Made by a program: the position numbers and the translations under genes. The notes under the pieces were generated by a model. That model worked only from the letters and a program-made list of their open reading frames with translations. It was not told the DNA's origin and made no database searches. Below are positions 11,247 through 23,683 of a stretch of DNA of 64,000 nt, piece by piece. The first letter of the stretch is position 1; each line of letters opens with the position of its first letter. The stretch is taken from assembly GCA_015345905.1 (NCBI GenBank), contig JADDTR010000010.1, positions 124,001 through 188,000 of the forward strand, read 5' to 3'. This DNA is from Aotearoamyces nothofagi (Eukaryota; Ascomycota; Leotiomycetes; Leotiales; Tympanidaceae).

Positions 11247-11621
11247 TTATATGGCTTGGGAGGGGATGGGAGGATGGGCCTGGTGTTGAGGCTGGAGAGT
11301 TTATCAGAGGGGGGTTTATATGTGGCATGGGAGTGGAGGGAGGATAGGAGGGGAGGATGGATTGGAGAGGGATCTGGTAGGCGCAGGGAAGCGTGCGAGA
11401 GCAGAATATGTTTGTGTTTCTTTATGGTGGTTGGGTGGGATAGAACAACTGCTGTATGTGCTGCTGCAATGTATACTACTTACTGTAGGGTGACGGGCCC
11501 GCGGAAACGCAGCAGCCCAGACCAGCAACACGCATCGCTCGTAAGTCGCAGCCGCGCTCCTGTTCTCGACCTCGGGCACTCAGGCTCTGGGGGCTGCCGC
11601 CGCCTGTTTCGAGTGCCGTTT

Positions 11622-11660
11622 TGGAGGTCGCCTGGAGGTCGCCTGGAGGTCGCCTGGAGG
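11622..11660. repeat. GGAGGTCGCCT 11-bp tandem repeat
   Basis: Three direct copies of GGAGGTCGCCT, then a partial fourth. Confidence 0.85.
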
Positions 11661-12566
11661 GCCGTCATTCTGCAGCGTGTCAGCGCGTGTGTCAGCGTGC
11701 ACAGCCACCCGCAAGCCCCCCTACGGCCGCGCTGTACGGGGGACGCGGACGCTGACGCTGACGCTGACCAGCGTGCAGGGCGTCGCGCTCCAGGAGGCGG
11801 AAGTCTGCTGTTGTTACTCTGCTGCTGTAACTAATTCTGCTGCTGTAACTCTGCTGCTGTAACTGCTGTGACTCTACGATCCGGCTGTGCATCTCTACTG
11901 CTGCTCTTGTATATTGTATACGTAGGTCCGCCTCGGGTCCTGCAGCTTCGACAGTGCCAGCCAGCACAGCGGCAGCCCGGCGCAGCAGCCTCCGTAGTCC
12001 TGCAAGGAACCATCCCTCCAGCTCCTGCAACAGGGCGCCCCTGCCACTTGATGACATGGACGGCATCCCCTCGCACCCGCACCGCCAACCTCAGCCAACT
12101 TCAGCCAGCGTCAGCCAGCTTCAGCCAGCTCCAGAAATCCTCAGTCCTTCTCTTCTACCACATCGGGAACTCCAGCCCAGACCTCGCTCCGCCACTGAGC
12201 GATCCCCGGCCAACGCCATCCTGCGCGGCGGATTCGTGAAGCTGCACCGCCGACGACGCGCCCCGATCCACATACCGCAGCACTAGACGGCCCTTGGAGA
12301 TTGGAGGCCGCGCAGTACTGTGGCAGACACCCGGACCTGCAGCAGGACATCACCACTCGGATCTCCTGCTTGATCCAGCCCTCATCACTACGCCCGGAAG
12401 CTCAAAACAAACGTCACCGTCCTCTGCCCGCTGGCGATTTCCACTTCGACGCTTCACAACCGGAACCTGGGCGGTGGAAGACGTGTTGCGCCCTTGGTAG
12501 ACCTTTCCTCTTTTTTCTTCTTTTTTTTTCTTTTTGCCTTGGTCAGGTTGACCTCGTACTGCCATA

Positions 12567-14425
12567 ATGGTGAATTTTACGTGCAATGCGACTCTGGATG
12601 ACCTGCGGAGTGAGTATGCCTCTCCGGACTCAACGGGGACCTGGTGCTGATATACTCTCTAGTCACGAATGAGACCCCCATAGTGGGCAGCCTCAACTTC
12701 CACACGCTGGGCCTCATCATCGCGGGATCGTGCACGCTCCTGTCAATCGCGATATCGTTCTACTCGATATTCATGCATTCCATAAACTATACGAAACCGT
12801 ATGAACAACGGCAGTAAGTTCTGTCCCCTACCTGCTCCTGCAGCACGCTGACTGACGCTCCGCAGTATCATACGAATCCTGCTCATGATCCCAATCTACG
12901 CCGTAGCGTCCTTCCTCGGCTTCTGGTACTATTACCATGATATATACTACGCGACTATAAGCAACTGCTACGAAGCCTTTGCCATTGCGTCATTCTTCGC
13001 GCTGCTATGCCACTACACGGCTCCAACTCTACACGACCAAAAGAACTACTTTAGAAATATGCACCCGGTGAAGCCATGGGTATGGCCGGTAAACTGGTGT
13101 ATGAAGTGCTGTGGTGGCGAACGGGGCATGTGGCGGACACCAAGGAGTGGATTGACATGGTTCAATATCGTGTGGCTAGGAATTTATCAATATTGCTTCA
13201 TCAGGGTGGCGATGACTATCACCGCCGTTATCACAGAGTACTTTGGTGTGTACTGCGACTCCTCGAACATGCCTTGGTTTGCGCATATATGGGTAAGTTG
13301 TGCAGAAGTATGACAGGAGATGGGTGCGTTGCTGACTTCAGAGTATAGGTTCTGATGCTTGAGGGTATCTCGGTCTGCTTTGCGATGTACTTTGTTATCC
13401 AGTTTTATATCCAACTTCGCGGCGATCTCGCTCCACACAGTCCTTTCCTCAAGGTTCTCGCCATCAAGCTTGTCATCTTCCTCTCCTTTTGGCAAACATT
13501 CGCCATTTCCGTACTCACCTCGTCGACGCTCAACATTCTGAAAGCGTCGGCCTCATTGGAGTACCCGGATATCAGTGTTGGCATTCCCAACCTTCTCTTG
13601 TGTATTGAGATGGCGATTTTCTCCGTATTACACATCTTTGCCTATCCACACAAGTCATACGTCGCGGGCGGTGAGTCTCGCAAGTACCCGAATTTAGCAG
13701 ATGATTCACAGCACCATGGCGACGGAATTGTGGGCCCGAATCAAGGTGGACGTCTAGGTGCCCTGGCTGTCGTAGATGCTCTGAATCCTTGGGATCTTGT
13801 CAAAGCTTTTGGCCGTAGTATACGTTGGCTAGTTGTCGGGGTCAGACGGCGCGAGCAAGATGTCTCGTACAAGATAAATCAAGATGATCTGGCACTCCAA
13901 CCTACGAAGACGTCAGATACGTCCTACACTGGTGCCTCTGGCCTACCAATAGCCGACGAGTTTAGAAGCAGTAACCCCGAAATCTCAAACTATGGCGATG
14001 AGGGTGTGGGATTAATTTCACATGCACAACATAATCCACTGGGTGGTGTGGATAGCCCCAAATCTAATCCATATACACCAGCGAGACAACGCTATGATTA
14101 TCACGGCCAGGATACTAGCTCGGGCAGGACGCGGCATGAACTCGACAGCGTAGAGCAATTCTCCCCATCATATCCTGGTCAAAGCAATGGAAGAAGGCGC
14201 GACCAGCCTCAAGAAATAGGGATGGCGGTAAGCGGCGAGGAAGAGGAGTCAGACTGGGTAAGAGTGCAAGAGATGCCTGGAAGACTCAGAACTCAACGAC
14301 CAGAAGTGGCCGGCCTGGAAGATCCGCAAGCGTCGCATGTCGCGACGCATCAGATGCTATGGGGATCAGGCCAGCCATCGAGAAGCCCACAACCACGGCA
14401 GGGGGGGATGGAAGATCGGTTCTGA
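12567..14425 (+). CDS. DUF300 (OST-alpha / TMEM184-like) multi-pass membrane protein
   Basis: Four exons: 12567-12609, 12663-12813, 12866-13292 and 13349-14425, giving 565 residues. All three introns (53, 52 and 56 nt) have GT-AG ends and preserve frame. The first ~330 residues form about seven hydrophobic segments typical of the DUF300 / organic solute transporter alpha family. These include the conserved HPVKPWVWPVNWC, WFNIVWLGIYQYCFIRV and LKVLAIKLVIFLSFWQ blocks and the FAYPHKSY ending of the membrane part. The rest is a hydrophilic, Ser/Pro/Gly-rich cytoplasmic tail. Animal relatives move sterols and bile acids; fungal and plant relatives are linked to vacuole or endomembrane integrity, but the substrate of this protein is unknown. 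The leader is T/C-rich. Family assignment is firm; function is not. Confidence 0.9.
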
Positions 14426-15021
14426 AGCGTGCATTTTTTTTGGGCTGGCAATAACAAAGGGAGGCATGGCATGGCACATGCAGCATTCGAGATGGGGACC
14501 GCAATGGATTGATTTATCGGCGTTTGTGGGGTGGCTACCTAGAGAGTAATGAACATCTCCTGGACACGGGATGCCAGCTGCAGCGTATCATTGATTGGAC
14601 GGCTGAACAGAGAGGACTGGGACGAGGACACGAACGAGGCTGGCCCCACGAGCAAACCGGTGAGTGGTAGAGACTGAGAGGGTGGGAAGGGAAGGGGAAG
14701 AGAAAGGGGATTGTGGCGTCGAACCCGTGGCTCTGCACCTCGCGTATATGAGGGGGGCTGATTATACCCGATCGATGGATAGCGAGACTACAATAAATAT
14801 CACACATGATGATGTTCCTGGCCGACGGCGCGTCTGGAGTCTCGATGAACTGAACGTGATGACATGACTTGCCTCTTCGTGATGGAATCTTGACTCTGTG
14901 CCCTTGCCGGTGCAAGAGACCGTGATCCCTTTCTTTATTATCTGGTCTATATATATATATGTATACAACAATCCGTGAACCTTTCTTTATTTGGTCTATG
15001 TATATATATATGTAAATGTAA
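14426..15021. other. Convergent 3' spacer
   Basis: 600 bp between the 3' ends of the DUF300 gene and the HSM3-like gene. TA-rich stretches near 14950-15015 could serve polyadenylation. I see no gene. A CGGGTTCGAC word at 14718-14727 on the minus strand resembles a tRNA T-loop but has no supporting stems. Confidence 0.5.
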
Positions 15022-16570
15022 TCAGTGCTCGCCGATCCCCAGCTTCGCCAGCAGCGCCAGCAGCTCCGGCGACGAGTTCTCGGACAGCGCCAGCGACTCG
15101 AGCGACCTGGACACGGCGGGGTCGGCGGCGGCGACGGCGCGCAGCAGGGCGGCGAGGCTCTGCAGGGCGGCGGGCGCGGCGTCGGCGGCGCCGAGGGCGG
15201 CGAGGAGCTCGGCGAAGAAGTCCATCAGGGTGACGTGCATGAGGACGTCGCGCGCGTCGACCATGGCGGCGGCGGCGAAGGCGAGGATGCCGCGGTGGGC
15301 GGGGGCGAGGCCGTAGGCGGCGTCGACGTCGGGGAAGCGCGTGCGCGCGAGGGCGGGGAGGTCGAGGGCGGCGAGGCGCGGGAGGAGGCGCAGGAGGCGC
15401 GCCTGGGCGAGGGATCTCTGGCGCTCGCCGAGGTAGTCGGGCGAGGCGGCGGGGGTGGAGCGGCTGCAGAGGGCGAAGAGGGAGTGGTAGATGTCGCGGT
15501 CGTGCAGGATGCGGCGCCAGAGGAGGCCCTGGCCGGGCGAGGCGCGGATGGAGAGGGCGGCGCCGTTGAGCTGCGCGTTCAGGGTGGCGGCGGGGCGGTC
15601 GCAGTCGACCTCGAGGAGGTCGCCGAGGGCCCGGGTGGCCTTCTCGCCGACCTCGACGCTGGGCGACGAGAGCCAGGTGCGGAGGAGCTGGCCGACGAGG
15701 TCGTGCATGATGGAGAGGATGGCGGTGTCGCTGGGCGAGCGGGCGGCCTTCTCGATGACGGCCAGGGCGAGGATGTTTGCGGCTGGCGCGGGGGACCTCA
15801 GGGCCTGGATGAGGGAGTCTTCCGAGGCGAGGGTGAGGGCTTGGGTGAAGCGGATGGGCTTGAGGAGCTTGATGGCGAGGCTGGCTAGGATGGTAGGGTC
15901 TTGTTGGTAGCTTGTTAGGATGGACGTGAGGCGCGGGAGGAGGCGCGGGATTAGAGGCGGGGTGTTGAAGTCTGAGAGAGAGGGAGAGAGAGTTAGCACC
16001 CAGTAATAAAGTAATAGAGTAATAGAGTAATGGATAATTTATTCTAGTTACAGGTGGTGTTTGTTGCTAGGATCGAGGTTGGAGAAGGATGCGGAAGTCG
16101 TCTTTGTTCTTGTCAACGAAACAGGTTCGATGCCTCAAGACTCATGCTACTCCGAATGACCGATAGAGAGAACCAAATCACGCAGTAGTAGCTACAGCTA
16201 GACGTGATAATGACACTGCCACATGCACATGATAGGATCTGTGATTCAGGGCCATGACGGACCATAAAGAGAAGACGAGGAGGTGTTCTGTTCAGACACT
16301 TGCCAGCTATGATAGATGAAGCATCTCTGGAGAAAAATGACAAGAAGCAAAGGTGATTCATGCCTGTACTACACAGGATGCACCTACGACGAAAAGGAAA
16401 AAGATCTATGCAAAATATAGTAAGGATAAGGATGACGCTGTGTACATACCTGTGAGCTGAAGCTCTACATCGTCAAACAGCTTCGCATTCAGAGGCGTCT
16501 CAAGCGCATCAGTGATCTGCTGGAGGTGCTTCTCCAGGTCCTCCAACCCAGAGACAGACCTGTCGTCCAT
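15022..16570 (-). CDS. HSM3: HSM3-like armadillo-type protein (proteasome assembly chaperone / mismatch repair Hsm3 family)
   Basis: Two exons on the minus strand: 16450-16570 and 15022-15971, joined across a 478-nt intron (donor GTATGT, acceptor CTCTCAG), giving 356 residues. The first exon encodes MDDRSVSGLEDLEKHLQQ and the join yields LQLTDFNTPPLIPRLLPRL in frame. The product is a string of Leu/Ala-rich helical pairs. It includes LIQALRSPAPAANILALAVI, EVGEKATRALGDLLEVDC, GQGLLWRRILHDRDIYHSLF and a final ENSSPELLALLAKLGI. I associate these with the fungal HSM3 N-terminal family; yeast Hsm3 is a chaperone for assembly of the 19S proteasome base. The 3' half is unusually GC-rich with long runs of GCG/GGC codons, unlike its neighbours. 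It shares a 510-bp divergent promoter with RPC31. A different ARM-like protein is the main alternative. Confidence 0.65.
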
Positions 16571-17080
16571 CTTCGGCGCACACAAGCACCCGCAGACCAG
16601 CCCGGGAATACAAATCTACAGGGCAGCAGGAGTTGCGAGCGAGATGTCGACTGTCGTTGTTCCAGATTGCAGAGGCTGATCTGATATACGAAGAGAAGGC
16701 TGACAGATTCGAGATTTGACGGCTACGCGCCTTTGACCGCCTTGCGCTAGCATGGGTTCCCCGCATGCAACTTCTCCAACGCCGAAAGAAATATTTGGGC
16801 GCGACTTTTGCCGAAGATGCAACTGCTGGAGATACCCAGCCAGACCAGGACTCTGCGATAGACCACCACGACGTCGCGGCGTCTGTTGAGTGCGAAGACT
16901 GAGAAGAACGCAAAAGAACGCAGAGCACTCGAGCCAGCCGAGAGGACCGCAGTGTCAGCTTTCGTCCCAGCGGGCTGACAACCCCTCCTTCGTCGTTTGA
17001 GTCGAGCTCGCCGAGACTGGCGGGACCCTGCTTATATCGGACACAGCTGAGTCGGACGCGTAGGCTCCAGCTCGATCATC
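16571..17080. promoter_or_regulatory. Divergent promoter region of HSM3-like gene and RPC31
   Basis: 510 bp between two divergent start codons, so both promoters must lie here. No clear TATA box or other element was identified. Confidence 0.5.
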
Positions 17081-17978
17081 ATGTCTCGTGGTGGCAGAGG
17101 AGGTGCCCGGGGTGGAATGCTGAAGGGGGCGCCTAACTGGGAGTACGATATCACGAAGCTCGACTCGAAACCATCAGAGCTCTTCCCAGTAGGTCCCGAC
17201 CGATCCGCTGCGAGCCTGCAACCTCTGTCGTGAATCTTGGTTTCAAGCTGCTGACTCTTGCGCGCGTAGGCATACAGAGTACCCCTCCCCGCGGCGCCGT
17301 CCAGGCGAGAAAGGGACGAGGTCCAGTTCTACAAAGGTCTCCGGGAGCAGATTCATCAAGGCCCGCTCTATACGAAAGCGCGGCCGAGGGATCCCACACG
17401 GCCAACGAGAATCTATGGCGAAGATCAGGACAACGACCAATACGATGTCAAGTCGGCAAAGGCCGATATTGACCCGTTCGTGGGCGTCCCTACATACTCT
17501 ATGAAGTATGACCAGAAGCAGCGAGCCATCCCCCAGCTCTCTGGCCGTCCATTCAGTAGGTTCAAACTATAGTAACAGGCGCACGAGGAAGTGCTAATTC
17601 GAAATGTCTCTAGATAAAGAATTATTCCCTAAGGAGCTCTGGTCCACTCTCGACGGCGACGAAGGCGACGCAGTGCGCAACTCCCTGAACAAAGCCATGC
17701 GGAAGAAAACCCTGATCCTCTCCCGCCCCGACCCCTTCGCAAATCTCACGCCCGAAGAGCGGCAGCAGGCCATGCTCGACCGGCTGAAGAATGTGGCCGA
17801 GGAGGAGGAAGGGGAGGCCGAGAAGGCGGGTGACGAAGAGGCCGAAGAAGAGGAGGCCGACTACGACTACGAGGACGACGAGGACGAGATGGGTGGCGAC
17901 TACGACGGCGAGCAATACTTTGACGGCGGAGAAGAAGACGAGGATGACGGGGATGCGGGAGGTGGGGACGATTACTGA
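17081..17978 (+). CDS. RPC31: RNA polymerase III subunit Rpc31 (RPC7 type)
   Basis: Three exons: 17081-17188, 17270-17555 and 17614-17978, giving 252 residues. Introns of 81 and 58 nt are GT-AG and keep frame. The subunit belongs to the Rpc82-Rpc34-Rpc31 subcomplex needed for RNA polymerase III initiation. The protein starts with a Gly/Arg-rich segment (MSRGGRGGARGG) and has the conserved central part (YRVPLPAAPSRRE, DEVQFYKGLREQIHQGPLYT, DPFVGVPTYSMKY). It then has FPKELWSTLDGD and ends in a long Asp/Glu/Tyr tail (EEEEADYDYEDDEDEMGGDY onward). An acidic C-terminus is the hallmark of the family. The first exon was chosen because it supplies the standard MSRGGRGG start. Confidence 0.92.
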
Positions 17979-18840
17979 GCGGCTGCTGTTAAACGCCAGC
18001 TGCAAAAACGGCGTTTTGGGTCTAGGGCGTCTAGATATATATATATATATATACGTGCTCTTTGCATCATCTTCGACGGGCAGAATCTGGCATTAAGCAG
18101 GCTGTCGAGCTACTCGATTTACCTTTTTTAGGGAATGAAGATTCATTCTCGCTTCTACCCGCTACGCTTCTGCTATCCTTACAGAACCGGATCTGTGACC
18201 TGTCCCGAGGGCGTGCTGTGCTATGTAACAGGAGGAGATGCCCTATGCTGTGCGACTGTACCTTTCCAACAGCAGATTTGATCTTGGGCAGATATGACTT
18301 AGGCACGGGTAGTGAACAGCAAGAGAGCTCATGCGTCACGGTAAGAATAATAGGCAGCTGTCTGGCATAAAGCTGCCGCCTATAAACAACAGCAGCTTTC
18401 CCATACATCTATAGCCAGTTGCACACGGATCTTGCAGTTGAAAAAAGACGTGGATGATGTATTTCCTATCTCATACTCGTACATTCTGTTGCCTGGCTTC
18501 CTTCGCAATGCAATAGCTACTCAGGCACCAGGCCCGGCCCATCTAAAGGTAAGCAGCTTATCTAGGTTTCTAATTATGACATTGCATATCGACAACGAGA
18601 ACGAAATCAACGCTCAAACTCCTAGTACATAAACAAGGAAAGAACCATGATTCAAATGGAGTTATAGCTCCCATTCCGTCATCGAAACTGTATTGTACTA
18701 TTGTGCTTCTAGGTGAATAGGATAGTATATTAATAGAACTGGTGAGTAGATCAATGGTATGACAAAGTCATCTATTGTTGATATAGTGATAGTCCGCTTG
18801 TCCGCGGAGGAGACTGGAGAGCGGAAGTAGAGGGGTGGGT
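17979..18840. other. Convergent 3' spacer
   Basis: 860 bp between RPC31 and the MFS gene, including a short TA run at 18033-18052. Nothing gene-like was seen. Confidence 0.5.
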
Positions 18841-20781
18841 TTACACCCTTATAATCTCCTCATCGATAATACGCTCTGCGGTCTCTTCTGCCCTCTCGCT
18901 ATCATGGCCCAATGCTGGTGGCGTGTCAACTTCCTCGAGATATACTATAGCCAGTCAGTAGGGATACTTGAGTATTGGAACTTGAACAACATACCATGTG
19001 GCCGTATAAACCAGCTAACTACGAGTCCAACAAAGAAACACGCCGACAGCACTATGAAAACAGTCTGCGGGAACGTATCGACTGTGGAGGCGTATATCAG
19101 GCCGAAGATAGTAGGGCTTACGACTCTTGCTAGAGAATGAAGAAGACCTGTGGCTCCTAGAAGTTCCCCTGTACGCTCGTGCGGGACGTGTTTCGTCAAG
19201 GCAGACTGCAGAATCGGAGATCCCACTCCACCAAAGCTTGAAATCACGCCTCCAGCGAAGAAGACAGGACCGGACTTCGTGGTAGAATAGGCGACGAAGC
19301 CAATAAGCTCAAATATTAGGGCGACGCGGATAGTGTAGAGGTCAAGGTTATCAGAGCCCGAATTCCGCTCAACCAGTTCTACGCCACTCTCACGCCTGAC
19401 TTTGTTCTTGAATCTGGTGCGTACGCAATAGTTCAACAATGGTAGCACGAATACAAGAACACTGACGCGGCAGATATTCGAGGCTGCAATGAATAACTGG
19501 GTCTCGAAGTCACCCCATCCAAACGTGTATTCGGAATAATAGATGATGACTGTCATTGCACCCATCGCAACGCCGAATATGATGGTATCAACTGCACTTA
19601 GTAGCACAAGATTAGTTCTGACCTGGGTCGATGAACCTTGACCAGTTGGATAAAGTATCTTGAGCGGTGCAACAATAAGTTTGAGGGTATTGCGGATCGA
19701 GCCACCTTCCGATTCTTCTGTTTCGACGCGATGCTTCTCCTTCGCTGCAGTTTGTCTTTTCTTCGACAGCGATTCCGGGACAAGGAATAGGAGGAATGAG
19801 AGAAAGAACGTGTGGCAACCAAACGCGACGTAGAAGATTGTCAGAAGGCTTCCGGTAGCTCTGACGATATAAGCAGCAATAAGAGGGCCCAGAGCAACGC
19901 CACCGAATAGGCAAGCGTGGAAATACCCAAAAGCAACTGCACGATTAGGTGGAGGGGTACAGTCTGTAGCATATGAATGGGTTATGGCCATACCAGCGAT
20001 GAGGGATCCACAAATTCCATCGAACACCGCCCCAAGCAATAGCCACGAGTAATGGACACGCTGAGGATAGCTCACTGCCAAAATAGTTATGGCCTCGAAA
20101 AGAAGACCACCGCAAGTAGTCACACTAAGCATCCACTTGCGGCCATATCGATCTGAGAGCGAGCCCAATTTCGGAGTTGATAGAGCGGAAATAATCCCAG
20201 TGATTAAGGAAATATATAAGTTGAACTTGGTCGCCAATGCCTGCACCTCTGGGATTCGACATTGTGGATTATCTCCTCCCAAAAGTACAGGTGTAAATGT
20301 AAAGTTGGGTTCAGTGACAGCACGGTCAGAAAGGTACTCGTCACATATGAGGGTGAGGACAAGATTCAGTCTGGGTATAATGATGCCTCCGAAGGCTAAG
20401 CTGTATATAAAGAAGGCAGGTAAGAGCCAATATATCTGAGAACAGAGCATTAGAATGCGAACTGGTGCTCTGGAAGTCTATCAAACTCACTGAAGGTCTG
20501 TACCACCAGGATATTCCCTCAAAATCTGCAGCTCCATCCCATTTTATAGGACCGTTTCCACTGCCATTCGATGCCGAGACGGTACTGTACCCATTTGTAG
20601 AGAATTTGGGTAGAAGAGGCGACGCATCCGTCGTCGAATCCATATGTTGGCTATATCGAGCTTGTGCGGCCCTCAGTGCCCTGACGGCTCCGTCCTCGTC
20701 GTCATAATATCTCTCACTCGATCGCTCACGTATGCTGACATCCTGGCCGGTATGCGATTCGCTGGCCAAACCGTCCCCCAT
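18841..20781 (-). CDS. Major facilitator superfamily transporter (DHA1/TetA-like)
   Basis: Three exons on the minus strand: 20491-20781, 18995-20435 and 18841-18944, giving 611 residues. The introns are 55 and 50 nt. The last intron is easily missed because the long frame runs through it; splicing (donor GTATGT after RPH, acceptor CTATAG with a CTGAC branch site) replaces an artefactual end with VYLEEVDTPPALGHDSERAE and an acidic tail ending in EEIIRV. The N-terminal ~100 residues are cytoplasmic and hydrophilic. Then come about 12 membrane segments with the MFS signature between helices 2 and 3 (GSLSDRYGRKWML) and PNRAVAFGYFHACLFGGVALG, with a long central cytoplasmic loop. It is a plasma or vacuolar membrane exporter by family; the substrate is unknown. 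Confidence 0.88.
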
Positions 20782-21791
20782 AGTGGCCGCTTACAAAGTA
20801 TAGTATTTCGCTATCATAGGGGTGCCGTATGGGCATAGAGGTCCTTCGGTCTTGCGCCGCGAGCCGGAAGGTTGCTAGATTCGCGGGTATTCTCGACGAA
20901 GGTTGTTGAGAAGATAGTTGAAGCTGGATAGCGAGATCACGGCATATTTTTGAGCGTGGGAGGAGATGGCAACGGCGTCTTATCCACAGAGCATACAGGG
21001 CAAGATAACGAGAGATAATGGCTAAGTGCTGTCCGTTTTAGGATATCAACACCCTTGGTAGCTTGCCGCAACTCGCAAGCGCATCGACTATCACTACTAC
21101 TGCAGCGGAGTTGGAAGGTTCCTGACTCGACATTGCACCTATCGGCACACGGCAGACGAACAAGTCATCGAAACTCCTTCTCAACACGTCTCCTTGCTTT
21201 CAGCTCTTGCTGCCGTGGTGGGCGAATTGCGTGTTAATATGTGGCGCCAGGACAAGCCCAGGATCTGATTACAAAACAATCGAATGCCCGACAAACCTTA
21301 TTAATAGACAGCCAACTCAGACGTGATTGAAGCGACATGTCCAGTAGCAGGCGTACATATGCCAAAACAACACACTTACATATTCACCTACATCAACCTG
21401 CATCAATTGCATCAATTGCATCAATTGCATCTTCTGTCCCTTGCTATCGATGAGCGAGATCGGGAGCGAGAGGTGCGGTGGTGACGCAACCGTCAATAAC
21501 TCCGTCGATAAATCCGTGCCGTGCCGCCTATGTCGGGGGTCGGTTTCATGCTGCTTGCCTGTCCTCCAATTTGTCCGATTTGGGCCCCTGGCGCGTTACA
21601 TAAGTCGATCACGTGCTACTATCATACTGCATTATGGAGTATAGATAGTGGAGATTGTATAGCATGGATAGCACGAATAGCATGTATAGCATATTTGCTG
21701 CTGCTTTCAGAGAGGCAGTTGGCCTTCCTCCTACTACTATGCGACGACTATATTATACATAAGGTACATGTCGCTTGTACTAGCCTAGCCG
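20782..21791. other. Spacer upstream of the MFS gene
   Basis: 1 kb between the MFS start and the ferrochelatase stop. It must hold the MFS promoter and the ferrochelatase 3' end. A short TGCATCAAT direct repeat lies at 21399-21432. No gene is visible. Confidence 0.5.
21399..21432. repeat. TGCATCAAT tandem repeat
   Basis: Three to four direct copies of a 9-bp ATCAATTGC unit. Confidence 0.85.

Positions 21792-23683
<1,892 letters not shown>

Larger units (their letters stand above)
9723..12566. other. 2.8-kb spacer with low-complexity tracts
   Basis: No credible gene. It contains the 3' flank of the WSC gene, a T-rich tract (10494-10735), a purine-rich tract (10745-10905), a 16-G run (11231-11246), short tandem repeats, and the leader of the DUF300 gene ending in a T/C-rich tract (12503-12540). 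Confidence 0.6.

Noticed and set aside
14715-14790. Minus-strand CGGGTTCGACG resembling a tRNA T-loop
   Set aside because: The bases around the loop do not pair as a T stem, and no D arm or anticodon arm is found upstream.
15025-15888. 287-codon plus-strand frame opposite the HSM3-like gene
   Set aside because: Low-complexity Gly/Glu/Ala/Val sequence that mirrors GC-rich codons of the real gene; no start context, motif or intron signals.
16122-16134. GGTTCGATGCC B-box-like word inside the HSM3 intron
   Set aside because: No A box or tRNA fold upstream.
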